The notes under the pieces are model-generated. The model had not been told where the DNA came from and did no database searches. It saw only the letters and a list, made by a program, of their open reading frames with translations. A DNA stretch of 64,000 nucleotides, from the NCBI GenBank assembly GCA_963669415.2, contig CAXXPS010000003.1:744001-808000 (forward strand). Reading direction: 5' to 3'. Shown one piece after another: positions 43,022 to 51,236 of this stretch. The position numbers and the translations under genes are program-made. Every line of letters begins with the position of its first letter. The stretch's first letter is position 1. The stretch comes from JAWKWH01 sp963669415. GTDB taxonomy: Bacteria > Pseudomonadota > Alphaproteobacteria > Rhizobiales > Rhizobiaceae.

Positions 43022-43294
43022 ATGAACAAAAACGAACTTGTTTCGGCAGTTGCCGATGCGGCCGGATTGTCCAAGGGCGATGCGCAGTCTGCGATTGAAG
43101 CGGTTTTTGATACTATTACCAACGAATTGAAAAATGGTGGCGACGTCCGCCTTGTCGGGTTCGGCAATTTTTCCGCCAGCCATCGTGCGGCTTCGGTCGG
43201 CCGGAATCCGCAAACGGGTGCACCGGTCAACATTCCGGCGCGCAACGTACCAAAGTTCTCTGCGGGCAAAGGCCTGAAGGACGCGATTAATTAA
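43022..43294 (+). CDS. hupB: DNA-binding protein HU
   Basis: This histone-like, DNA-bending dimer has 90 residues, the exact family length. It starts MNKNELVSAVADAAGLSK, has VRLVGFGNFSASHRA near residues 46-60 and the DNA-binding arm GRNPQTGAPVNIPA near 61-74 with the conserved proline. An AGAAGGGG ribosome-binding site precedes the ATG. It has its own promoter and terminator. Its TAA shares two bases with the stop codon of the convergent SRPBCC gene within TTAA. Confidence 0.97.
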   Translation: MNKNELVSAVADAAGLSKGDAQSAIEAVFDTITNELKNGGDVRLVGFGNFSASHRAASVGRNPQTGAPVNIPARNVPKFSAGKGLKDAIN

Positions 43295-44112
43295 CCCCTG
43301 TTTCGCGTTTTGAGATTGGAGAAAAGCCGGGCCTGCCCGGCTTTTTTCTTTCGGGGGGAAGCCACAATCGAACGGCGCCGTTTCTTTCCCAGAAACGACC
43401 GGGCACAAGGAATGTTGTGGGGAAATGACGGCGAGTTGGAAACGAGCAGTTCATTGCTGAACCGACGACGGCGAATTAGTTCCCTTTGCATTGCCTCACA
43501 TGATTTTCGCACCGCCCAGCGGTGGTTCCAAAGGAAAACCGCAGGCAGCAGCCGGCTGAGCCGCCCGATCAAACGGTGCCGGATGTCGATGCGCCATGTG
43601 AATATCACCCGCGTTCTCCGGACCAGAGGTCGAACTTCGATTACGGCGGTGCCCTCGAAATCGCCGGAAATATCGATTTCGATCAGATTATCCGGAACAA
43701 GCCTGGTGACTATTCCCTGGAACACAAAGGAATGCGGCATGACCCCCTTCGTGTACGCCCACACTCTTTGTCCGGGATTTCCGTCAAATTCGCCCAGGGT
43801 TTCCACGCGCATGAATATATCGCCACACCAATCTGAAATTGAGGAAATATCGAGTGCGACATCGATGACATCGCGATAATCGCCTTCAAAATCCCAAATC
43901 GTCTGCAATTCGAACTGCCGATGACGGGTTAGCTGGTTTGTTCTCTGACTGGTGGGTGGATAACAAGAGCTATCTGCCTTGCTTATTGGCAGTCCCACTT
44001 CGCGAACGTTGTTTTGCATCTTGACCAAGCCCCGGCCCGGTGCACCCGGTTTATTCAGTGAAGCAAAGGAACGTTCAACCGGCAAGTCCGGCTGACTCAA
44101 TTTATCGGGCAT
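43291..44112 (-). CDS. SRPBCC-fold protein with basic C-terminal tail
   Basis: This 273-residue protein has a START/polyketide-cyclase-like (SRPBCC) domain from about residue 65 to 215: FELQTIWDFEGDYRDVIDV, DISSISDWCGDIFMRVE, GQRVWAYTKGVMPHSF and VRRTRVIFTWRIDIRHR. The fold binds hydrophobic ligands. After the final helix (RWAVRKSCEAMQRELIRRR) a tail of about 55 residues, rich in Arg, Lys and Ser, runs to a stop that overlaps the hup stop, and its coding sequence includes the hup terminator. Whether the tail is real protein or an artefact of a lost stop codon is unclear. Met32 (44019) is a possible start. The function is unknown. Confidence 0.7.
   Translation of the reverse strand: MPDKLSQPDLPVERSFASLNKPGAPGRGLVKMQNNVREVGLPISKADSSCYPPTSQRTNQLTRHRQFELQTIWDFEGDYRDVIDVALDISSISDWCGDIFMRVETLGEFDGNPGQRVWAYTKGVMPHSFVFQGIVTRLVPDNLIEIDISGDFEGTAVIEVRPLVRRTRVIFTWRIDIRHRLIGRLSRLLPAVFLWNHRWAVRKSCEAMQRELIRRRRFSNELLVSNSPSFPHNIPCARSFLGKKRRRSIVASPRKKKAGQARLFSNLKTRNRG
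43322..43347 (+). terminator. intrinsic terminator after hup
   Basis: An 11-bp stem (AAAAGCCGGGC / GCCCGGCTTTT) with a 2-base apex, likely opening to a 4-base loop, is followed by more Ts. It lies 27 bases after the hup stop and inside the 3' end of the convergent SRPBCC gene. Confidence 0.88.
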
Positions 44113-44177
44113 ACTTGTTTCGCCCGACCTGATTTGCTACACGCGCCGGGCTGACCGGAACACCTCCGGTCGCAAGT

Positions 44178-44264
44178 GCGGTCGTGGCGGAATTGGTAGA
44201 CGCGCAGCGTTGAGGTCGCTGTTCCTTAACCGGAGTGGAAGTTCGAGTCTTCTCGACCGCACCA
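44178..44264 (+). tRNA. tRNA-Leu (anticodon GAG)
   Basis: The 87-base sequence folds as a type II (long variable arm) tRNA. The acceptor arms GCGGTCG and CGACCGC pair fully, the discriminator is A, and CCA is encoded at 44262-44264. The D arm carries GGCGGAATTGGTAGAC, the anticodon loop is TTGAGGT, giving GAG for CUC and CUU codons, and the T loop is GTTCGAGTC. Leucine identity fits the A73 discriminator and the long variable arm. It lies alone between the SRPBCC gene (divergent) and the SRAP gene (convergent). Confidence 0.97.
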
Positions 44265-44372
44265 TCTCTTCAAATCAAATGGGATCTGCTGCCCGAATGG
44301 GCCAGGATGGCGGCTGTCAGAATGCAGCTGTTTTCTCGATGTGTGCCGTAGCGACTATCTCTTGCCGCCGGA

Positions 44373-45050
44373 TCAGACCGGCTTGATCAGCTCCGGCCCC
44401 TTGGCCGTGTTCTTGTTGACAGTGCGACTTACGCGATAGGCGGTCAGCTCGGCTGCTCGATGATGATTGAGCGCTTCGGCTGCTCCTTCCAGATCAGTGT
44501 CCGGGTCCATCCATGTCTCGTATTGGTCCGGCTTCAGGATTACCGGAATGCGATTGTGCAGATCGGATATCTCAATGCCGTCGGGTGTGGCGGCGGTGAT
44601 AATCGTGCAGCTGGTGATATTGAGGGTCTCGTTATAAGCCCACAGGCCGGCAAAGGCCCAGGGTTCCCAGTCCGGCAGGTGGATGGCCCAGGGATCCTTG
44701 CCCTTGTCGTCGGCCTTCGTCCACTCGTAGTATCCGGAAGCCGGGATCAAGCAGCGGCTGCGGCCTAGCGCGCCAAACCACGGCCATTTGTTGCCTGGTG
44801 TCACGCTTTCCGACTTGGCGTTGATCATCGGCCATTTCGGCAGTTTCTTGTCCAGCGGTGGAACATAGGCCCAGCGCCCGTCTTTCACCTCTGCACCGTT
44901 TTCAGAATTGACGATAAACGGTACATCCTGCGTGGGCGCGACGTTATAGCGTGCCGGATCATTACGTCCGACCGCGCTTTCGGGTACGAAGCCTGTCAGA
45001 TAATCGCGGTACTCAGCCCAGGTCGCCTGAATGACGAAACGCCCACACAT
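44373..45050 (-). CDS. SOS-response-associated peptidase (SRAP/YedK/HMCES family)
   Basis: This protein crosslinks to abasic sites in single-stranded DNA through its N-terminal cysteine and shields them. The 225-residue protein begins MCGRFV, so Cys2 becomes the N-terminus after Met removal, which fixes the ATG at 45050 over one two codons upstream. PRYNVAPTQD-like ARYNVAPTQDVPF near residue 34, ASGYYEW near 104 with the catalytic glutamate, and DLHNRIPVIL near 160 with the histidine are all present. I saw no LexA-type box upstream. It follows a small unknown gene on the same strand by 38 bases. Confidence 0.94.
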   Translation of the reverse strand: MCGRFVIQATWAEYRDYLTGFVPESAVGRNDPARYNVAPTQDVPFIVNSENGAEVKDGRWAYVPPLDKKLPKWPMINAKSESVTPGNKWPWFGALGRSRCLIPASGYYEWTKADDKGKDPWAIHLPDWEPWAFAGLWAYNETLNITSCTIITAATPDGIEISDLHNRIPVILKPDQYETWMDPDTDLEGAAEALNHHRAAELTAYRVSRTVNKNTAKGPELIKPV

Positions 45051-45088
45051 CAGCAAAAGCTAACACTAGCTGCCGAATTGGCAAGCGT

Positions 45089-45328
45089 TCATTCGTCAGG
45101 AGGTTCAGATGATTGTCCGATCCTGAGCCGGTCGGGTTTGTGAATATCCAGAACGTCATAGGACACATCTATTGACCGGCTGATGGCCAGCAGTGCCTTG
45201 TAGCGGGGACCAAACGCTTTCAAGTCCCGCATCATCGGCCGGATGTGACGTAGAAACTGTTCCGCCTGGGATTTGAATGCCTGTTTTTGCAGGTCTGAGA
45301 GCGTATTGCGGCGCTGATGATGGGTCAT
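45089..45328 (-). CDS. small conserved-looking protein of unknown function
   Basis: The ATG at 45328 lies six bases after GAGGAG, which makes this a 79-residue protein; the longer frame from 45382 lacks such a site. The protein is soluble and helical, with HHQRRNTLSDLQKQAFKSQA at the N-terminus and FLRHIRPMMRDLKAFGPRYK in the middle, and has an acidic end. It shows no signal peptide, cysteine or known motif. It could share a transcript with the SRAP gene 38 bases downstream. I do not recognise the family. Confidence 0.6.
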   Translation of the reverse strand: MTHHQRRNTLSDLQKQAFKSQAEQFLRHIRPMMRDLKAFGPRYKALLAISRSIDVSYDVLDIHKPDRLRIGQSSEPPDE

Positions 45329-45432
45329 TTGCGGCTCCTCTTGCGGAGCCCCTCTCACCAATTCACATAAGCCCGTATTCATGTCGCCGCAAGCATTAGC
45401 TTTTGCTGAAGCAGCTTATTCAATCAGGCGGC

Positions 45433-46890
45433 TTACCGGCTCCAGTAGAGCGGGGTCAGGATGACCAGGACTGCCAGGATTTCCAGCCGTCCGAGCAACA
45501 TTCCGAATGTCAGGATCCATTTTGCCATGTCTGGCAGGCTGGAGTAATTGCCGCGCGGTCCGATCGTATCGCCAAGACCAGGACCTACATTCATCAGCGC
45601 GCTAAGCGCTCCACTCAATGAGGATACGAAATCAACTCCCGTTGCCGATAGTGCGACGGTAATGATCGCCCACAAGAACAGGAAAGCGCCTATAAACAAT
45701 ACGACGGCTCGCTGTATTTCCTCGTCTACAGGCCGGTCGCCGTAGCGGACGGTCTGCACGGTGTTGGGGTAGATCAGACGCCGGACACCGTTCCGGATCA
45801 GGCTGAACAGGATGACAAACCGGTAGGTTTTGACGCCTCCGGTCGTTGATCCGGAACAACCGCCCAAAAACATGGCGACGAATGCCAGTGCAAATGCAAG
45901 CGGCCCCCAGGCGGTGTAGTCGGCGGTCGAATAACCCGTCGTCGTCACCACGGACATGAAATTGAATGCCGCGATTGTCAGCGCATCGAAAAGGCCCATA
46001 CCCGCGGTGACGCGCAGGTAAATCGTCACCGCCAGAATGATGAGAACCACATAGGCGGCAAATATGCGGATCTGCGGGTCCAGCGCCGCATCGAGCCGCC
46101 CGCGCAGCAAAAACAGGATCAGGGCGGAAAACGGCAGGCCGCCGATGAACATGAACACCGTACCAACCCAGAGAACACCTGCATTGCCGCCATAATGTCC
46201 AAGCGAAGCGTCGTGGGTCGAAAATCCGGCCGTTGAGACCGTGGTCAGGGAATGGTTGATGGCGTCGAACGCGCTCATGCCGGCTGTCGCATAGGCGAGA
46301 CCACAGGCGATGGTCAAAACGGCGTAGATTGATATCAGGCCAGCTGCAAAAGTTGAAAAGCGGGCAAAAGGCCGGTCGTCTATGTCGGAGGATTCGATCT
46401 TGAAATAGGAAACGCCGCCGACGTTCAAAAACGGCAACAGGAACAATCCGAGAGCGATCACGCCCAATCCGCCCATCCACTGCAGAATGGAACGCCAGAG
46501 CAGCATTCCTGGCGGGAGCCCGTCAATTTTGCTGATTACCGTCGCGCCAGTTGTTGTCACACCCGCAACGGCCTCAAAGGCAGCATCGGTGGGTGACATC
46601 TCAAGCGAGGAAGCCAGGAAAGGAACCGCACCGGCAAGGCACATGGTTACCCACAGCAGGTTGACCAACAGAAAGCCGAATCGCGGCGATACTGGCGGCG
46701 CCTTGGTGTTGGTCGCGATTGCGACAGCCAGCGCAAGACCACCAGTGAAGAACGCCGATGCGGTAAACACCTTCCAGTCTTCATGCCCATAATAGAGATC
46801 GACTGCAGCCGGTATGAGCATGAAAATCGACAGATAGATCGCGAAGACTGCTGCAATATGGATCGCGGCGCGGATCGGTGTGCTTTGCAC
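45433..46890 (-). CDS. TrkH-family potassium uptake protein
   Basis: This is an inner-membrane K+ (or Na+/K+) symporter subunit of the Trk/Ktr type. With the GTG at 46890 it has 485 residues, typical of TrkH, and ten or more membrane segments with four pore loops (for example TGATVISKIDGLPPGML, STAGFSTHDASLGHY, TTTGYSTADYTAWGP and the last near NVGPGLGDTIGPRGNYS). GGCSGSTTGGVKTYR near residue 360 is a family hallmark. The frame stays open to 47004 but those residues precede the first helix. The TrkA NAD-binding partner is not in the window. Confidence 0.92.
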   Translation of the reverse strand: MQSTPIRAAIHIAAVFAIYLSIFMLIPAAVDLYYGHEDWKVFTASAFFTGGLALAVAIATNTKAPPVSPRFGFLLVNLLWVTMCLAGAVPFLASSLEMSPTDAAFEAVAGVTTTGATVISKIDGLPPGMLLWRSILQWMGGLGVIALGLFLLPFLNVGGVSYFKIESSDIDDRPFARFSTFAAGLISIYAVLTIACGLAYATAGMSAFDAINHSLTTVSTAGFSTHDASLGHYGGNAGVLWVGTVFMFIGGLPFSALILFLLRGRLDAALDPQIRIFAAYVVLIILAVTIYLRVTAGMGLFDALTIAAFNFMSVVTTTGYSTADYTAWGPLAFALAFVAMFLGGCSGSTTGGVKTYRFVILFSLIRNGVRRLIYPNTVQTVRYGDRPVDEEIQRAVVLFIGAFLFLWAIITVALSATGVDFVSSLSGALSALMNVGPGLGDTIGPRGNYSSLPDMAKWILTFGMLLGRLEILAVLVILTPLYWSR

Positions 46891-47371
46891 GGATGGAACC
46901 CCGACTTCCCTGTCACCACCGGTCGCGATGTAACTCGCGAGCCGGGAGCAAATACGCCAGAAAGATGTGACATAGCAATAGCGGATGCCAATGGAGGACC
47001 GCAAGTATGCTGAAAGGTGTTGCCCACATTCGGGTAAACGTCGAAAATTCTTGCATTCTTAACGTTTGCGGCCCATATGCACTCCACAAAGGCGCATGAG
47101 CCAGGCATTCATACTGGCTTTCCCGGAGGGACGTGTCGCGCTTTCGCTTGTATCCATCTGCTTTGAAACTGTGAATGGACGGGTACCCCGAGGCAATCTC
47201 GCTGAGGGGATGAACGATACAGTCCGGATTGCGGATGGTCCGCACGCCTTGCTGTCCAACATAAAACTATCGATGCCCGCAAGTGAAATACGGTTGCGGG
47301 TTGATCCCGTTGGGATAAACGAAAGAGATAATAAATTGAATAATAACAAAATAGTATCAGAGTTTTCCAAT
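46891..47371 (+). other. 481-base intergenic region with helicase leader
   Basis: This is the only gap above 300 bases. It holds the TrkH upstream region and a probable long 5' leader of the DEAD-box helicase. The helicase frame stays open without a stop from 47066 to its start at 47372, but the 102 extra codons resemble no protein and lack a clear ribosome-binding site at 47066. The last 60 bases are strongly AT-rich (runs of A and T before the ATG). I see no confident promoter; TTGCAT-N17-CATATG near 47050 is only a weak match. Confidence 0.4.
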
Positions 47372-48799
47372 ATGAATTTTGATCACAAGAACGAATTTGC
47401 GGCCCTGGGTATCCATGGACCGCTACTTAAAGCCGCCGCCGCCGTCGGCTTGCATGAACCAAAGCCGATACAGCTGCAGGCCATTCCTCAACACCTGGCG
47501 GGAAGGGACATCCTCGGCGTCGCGCAGACTGGTTCCGGTAAGACGGCTGCTTTCTCGCTGCCGATTCTATCCAAAATCATCGCGCTCGGTACCAAAAGGC
47601 GGCAAAGAACGGCTCGCGCACTGATCTTGGCTCCCACCCGCGAACTAGCCGTGCAAATCGAAGACACGATCAGAAAACTGTCTCGCGGTGCTCATGTTTC
47701 AACTGCGCTCGTCTTGGGCGGAGTATCGCGCAAAGCACAGGTCAACCGAATCAAACCGGGAATTGATGTCCTGATTGCCACACCCGGAAGGCTGACCGAT
47801 CTGATGAATACACGTGAAGTCGACTTGTCGGAAACACGGTGGCTGGTTTTGGATGAGGCTGATCGCATGCTGGACATGGGTTTTATTCGCGATGTCCGGC
47901 GAATTACCTCCAAAGTTCATAGCGACTGCCAGACAGCGCTGTTTTCGGCAACGATGCCGAGGGAGGTGGTCAGCCTCGCGGAGCAGCAACTCAAAGATCC
48001 TGTTCGCATCGAAATTGCCAAACAGGGAACCACTGCATCTGAAATTGAGCAGAGTGTTGTCATGGCGCGCACACGGCAAAAACGGCAGGTGCTGAGCAAT
48101 ATGTTGGGAGACGATGCAATGCGTTCTGTCATCGTGTTCTCACGCACAAAGCACGGTGCTGACCGAATTACCCGTGACTTGAAGCGGGATGGTTATGAGG
48201 CAGCTGTCATCCACGGCAACAAATCGCAAAACGCTCGGCAGGCTGCACTGAACGGGTTTAGAGATGGGCGGGTCCGCATATTAGTTGCAACAGACATCGC
48301 AGCACGCGGAATTGATGTGCCCGGCATCAGCCATGTGATCAATTTCGATTTGCCGGACGAAGCTGAATCCTACGTTCACCGCATCGGACGCACGGGTAGA
48401 AACGGTCAAGATGGCATTGCGGTCACGCTGTGTGATCCGAATGAAAGTTCCAAGCTGCGATCTGTGGAGCGGGTGATCCGCATGCGTCTTCCGGTGGCTG
48501 CCGATCACCTCGGCGAGCCGGACCCGGTTCGTCCTTCACAATCCAAGCCGCAACTTCAGGCAGATAATGACCGCAATAAAGCCGAAGACCAGCGCCAACC
48601 GCGCAAACGCCATCGCAAGGGCCGTCGACCACAAGACGCGATAGCCAAACCGTCTCTGGATGAGGCAAAATCGCAAAAGGCGAATCGAAATAAGTCCGAT
48701 CAGCCAAACACTAGCGGGCCCACCAAGGGCAAAGCCAAAGTCAAGAAACGCTGGAGTCGGCGGAAATTTGCGCAACGGTCAGCCGCTCGCGCGGCTTGA
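47372..48799 (+). CDS. DEAD-box ATP-dependent RNA helicase
   Basis: This 475-residue helicase of the RhlE-like group unwinds RNA in ribosome assembly or mRNA decay. The core has the Q motif KPIQLQAIPQ near residue 35, Walker A AQTGSGKTAAF near 55, PTRELAVQ near 92, LVLDEADRMLDMGF near 157, FSATMP near 192, and DIAARGIDVPG plus HRIGRTGRNG near 310-345. A tail of about 100 residues is rich in Lys, Arg, Pro and Gln (ending KKRWSRRKFAQRS), as in cold-adaptation helicases. The ATG at 47372 matches the family start. A long AT-rich leader precedes it. Confidence 0.93.
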   Translation: MNFDHKNEFAALGIHGPLLKAAAAVGLHEPKPIQLQAIPQHLAGRDILGVAQTGSGKTAAFSLPILSKIIALGTKRRQRTARALILAPTRELAVQIEDTIRKLSRGAHVSTALVLGGVSRKAQVNRIKPGIDVLIATPGRLTDLMNTREVDLSETRWLVLDEADRMLDMGFIRDVRRITSKVHSDCQTALFSATMPREVVSLAEQQLKDPVRIEIAKQGTTASEIEQSVVMARTRQKRQVLSNMLGDDAMRSVIVFSRTKHGADRITRDLKRDGYEAAVIHGNKSQNARQAALNGFRDGRVRILVATDIAARGIDVPGISHVINFDLPDEAESYVHRIGRTGRNGQDGIAVTLCDPNESSKLRSVERVIRMRLPVAADHLGEPDPVRPSQSKPQLQADNDRNKAEDQRQPRKRHRKGRRPQDAIAKPSLDEAKSQKANRNKSDQPNTSGPTKGKAKVKKRWSRRKFAQRSAARAA

Positions 48800-48836
48800 A
48801 AGTACTTCTCGACAAATGCAATGCTGTTGCGCTTGA

Positions 48837-48852
48837 TTAGGGTCAGGACCCT
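48837..48852. repeat. short dispersed hairpin repeat (copy 2; copy 1 at 5329-5343)
   Basis: The 15-mer TTAGGGTCAGGACCC (48837-48851) is the exact reverse complement of bases 5329-5343, just after the DAHP synthase stop. Here the arms extend to TAGGGTC-AG-GACCCTA. Both copies are intergenic. A 15-base pair of this kind is expected a few times by chance in 64 kb, so only the location and symmetry make it notable. Confidence 0.35.
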
Positions 48853-48869
48853 AGGGGGATCGACGACAC

Positions 48870-50078
48870 ATGGCAGGAATAGCTGCGCTGGCTGCGACCT
48901 ATATCCTGTCGCAGTTCTACCGAACCTTTCTGGCCGTTCTGACGCCGACGCTTTCCGTTGAGATTGGGGCGACAAAGTCGGATCTGTCCCTGGCATCCGG
49001 GATGTGGTTTGCGGCTTTTGCGTTAATGCAATTTGCCGTCGGCGTAGCGCTTGACCGTTTTGGGCCGAAACGGACTGTGTCGTTTCTGTTGGCCATCTTT
49101 GCGGCTGGTGGCGCCGTTGTTTTTGCTCTGGCGAGCGCGCCGTGGATGATCGTTCTGGCGATGGTGATGATCGGCATCGGTTGTTCGCCGGTGTTGATGG
49201 GATCGTTTTACATTTTTGCCAAAACCTTTCCTCCGGCTCGCTTTGCCATATTGGCATCCTGGGTTGTGGCCATCGGTATGCTCGGCAATGTCGCCGGTTC
49301 GTCGCCAATGGCGAATGCTGCGGAATATTTCGGCTGGCGAAATGTCATGTGGGGGCTGGGAATTGTCACCCTTGCGGCTTCAATCGTGCTGTACTTAACA
49401 ATTCGCGATCCTGAAGCGGACGATTCAGAAACGGCTGATGACGGTGGATTTGCAGGGTATCTGCAGTTGGCGAAAATCCGCGCCCTTTGGTTTATCTTCC
49501 CAATGATGCTCATAAACTACACGGCGGCGGCGGGCATTCGCGGCCTTTGGGCCGGTCCCTATCTGGCTGATGTCTACACTGCGGAAGCGCTGCAGATCGG
49601 CACGGTCACCCTTTACATGGCGCTGGCAATGGTCGCGGGCAGTTTCATCTACGGCCCGCTGGATACAATATTTCGGACGCGAAAATGGGTAATCGTGACA
49701 GGAAATGCGATATGCGGTTTTGCCTGCGCGTGGTTGGCGTTTAACACGCATTCGTCGATTTTCGCGGTGACTATTGCCTTTATTGTCATTGGTGTTTCGG
49801 GAAGCAGTTTCGCGCCCATGATGGCGCACGGAAGGGCGTTCTTTCCGCAACATTTGATCGGCCGCGGCGTTACGCTGATGAATTTCTTCGGGATCGGAGG
49901 TGTAGGATTGATGCAGGTGCTGACAGGTCAGATTGTGGTATCAAGTACCGATCCGGCTGCACCGGCGGTAGCCTATTCCAACCTGTTCGGCTTTTATGCG
50001 CTTGCCATCGCCGGCGCGCTACTCATCTATCTTTTCTCGCGCGACATGAAGCCCGAAGTTGCCAAGGTTGCGGGATAA
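48870..50078 (+). CDS. major facilitator superfamily transporter
   Basis: This is a 402-residue inner-membrane carrier with twelve predicted helices. The loop between helices 2 and 3 reads GVALDRFGPKRT near residue 65, the usual MFS motif A. Helices begin close to the N-terminus (IAALAATYILSQFYRTFLAV), so there is almost no cytoplasmic lead. The sequence looks like the nitrate/oxalate-type or CynX-like branches but a substrate cannot be assigned. The ATG has GGGGGAT upstream. It converges with the hydrolase gene (gap 6). A short palindromic repeat lies 18 bases before its start. Confidence 0.88.
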   Translation: MAGIAALAATYILSQFYRTFLAVLTPTLSVEIGATKSDLSLASGMWFAAFALMQFAVGVALDRFGPKRTVSFLLAIFAAGGAVVFALASAPWMIVLAMVMIGIGCSPVLMGSFYIFAKTFPPARFAILASWVVAIGMLGNVAGSSPMANAAEYFGWRNVMWGLGIVTLAASIVLYLTIRDPEADDSETADDGGFAGYLQLAKIRALWFIFPMMLINYTAAAGIRGLWAGPYLADVYTAEALQIGTVTLYMALAMVAGSFIYGPLDTIFRTRKWVIVTGNAICGFACAWLAFNTHSSIFAVTIAFIVIGVSGSSFAPMMAHGRAFFPQHLIGRGVTLMNFFGIGGVGLMQVLTGQIVVSSTDPAAPAVAYSNLFGFYALAIAGALLIYLFSRDMKPEVAKVAG

Positions 50079-50084
50079 ACCGGC

Positions 50085-51059
50085 TCATTTGATATTCTTT
50101 TTGAGCCATTCAATGGTTTTTGCCGAAAGTTCTGCCGTTGTTGATGGCGACGATGCGTCGCCCGTGATCACATGCTGGGATTCGGATTCTGAATCCTCAA
50201 CCGGGATGATTTCCCAATAGGCACCCCATTTTTGCGCGATTTCTCTTGTCAGGTCCGGACGAACGACTTTGTCATCGTCTGAAATCAAGAAAAGCACTGG
50301 AATATCAACGTTTTCGTATGGTGCGGCGTAAGCCAGAGCTGCAATTGCGGACACCGGTAGAAGCGACTTTGTGGGGTATCTATATGTGTTGATATGCCTT
50401 TGTAGTTCGTTACGAGGTTCAAAGCCTCGATATTCGCCTTCGATCATTTCAGCCAATTGCCCAGCCCACGGCAATGTCAGCATCCATGAGTTGGGATCGT
50501 TAATTCCAAACAATGGCGAGATGAGCACCAGCGCTGCCACGTCATCGAGCAGCGGCGGTTCTGTCGTTGCCCAGGCGGTCAATCCACCGCCTGTGGAAGT
50601 GGCGATGATCACCACTTTCTCGCCAATTCTGCGCCCGATTGCCACCGCCTCTGCAAGATCATTGACCCAGGCATTGACCGAACCGTCAGCCATAGCATCG
50701 TCAGTTCGGCCATGGCCGGCCAAACGGTTGTAAAACAGGTTGGCGCCCAGTTCGTGTGCAATGAGGTCCGCAAATGGACGTGTTTCACCCTTTGATGAAG
50801 AGAACCCGTGAACATAGACGATGGACAATGGCGTTTTCGCCTTTGATGCCGGATAGGCCCAGATTACTTCTTTCTGAAGTCCATTGCGGAGGTCTGTGAA
50901 CTTAGCTTCGCTTTCGGCCAGATAAGCATCGATGTCATCACCGATGCTCGCCTCGTCATAGGTCACCGTCGTGTCGACCTCTACCCGCGGCCCCACAGCA
51001 AACAGGATACCGGCTGCTACGATCAGGACGATAAGAGCGATCAGGGTCTTTTTCAGCAT
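50085..51059 (-). CDS. membrane-anchored alpha/beta hydrolase
   Basis: With the ATG at 51059 the protein has 324 residues and an N-terminal signal anchor (TLIALIVLIVAAGILFAVG), so the enzyme would face the periplasm. The fold shows VYVHGFSSSKGETRPFA near residue 80, RLAGHGRTDD near 112, and the nucleophile elbow in IIATSTGGGLTAW near 150 (S-T-G-G rather than S-x-G preceded by glycine). LISDDDKVVRPD near 262 and a late histidine in ESQHVITG supply the rest of the triad. It resembles lysophospholipases or monoacylglycerol lipases. The frame extends to 51200 without an anchor-consistent start. It converges with the MFS gene. Confidence 0.82.
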   Translation of the reverse strand: MLKKTLIALIVLIVAAGILFAVGPRVEVDTTVTYDEASIGDDIDAYLAESEAKFTDLRNGLQKEVIWAYPASKAKTPLSIVYVHGFSSSKGETRPFADLIAHELGANLFYNRLAGHGRTDDAMADGSVNAWVNDLAEAVAIGRRIGEKVVIIATSTGGGLTAWATTEPPLLDDVAALVLISPLFGINDPNSWMLTLPWAGQLAEMIEGEYRGFEPRNELQRHINTYRYPTKSLLPVSAIAALAYAAPYENVDIPVLFLISDDDKVVRPDLTREIAQKWGAYWEIIPVEDSESESQHVITGDASSPSTTAELSAKTIEWLKKNIK

Positions 51060-51236
51060 TGCCGGTCCCACATTGTCGTTGTTTGGGCCACTATGGCCTA
51101 GCAGGTCGTGTGCAAAAACCCCGAAATGCATCGATTGGAAAAAAATACCTGTCCATAGCGCTTGGCGGGTAATTCCATGCTTGAAAGCGGGCGCGCGCAT
51201 TCCTACGGTTGATGAAACACGAAACAGGACTCTTCC

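Noticed and set aside
47066..47371. In-frame 102-codon extension of the DEAD-box helicase
   Set aside because: The helicase family starts close to the Q motif, and the extension looks like random translation of a leader. I keep it as leader sequence.
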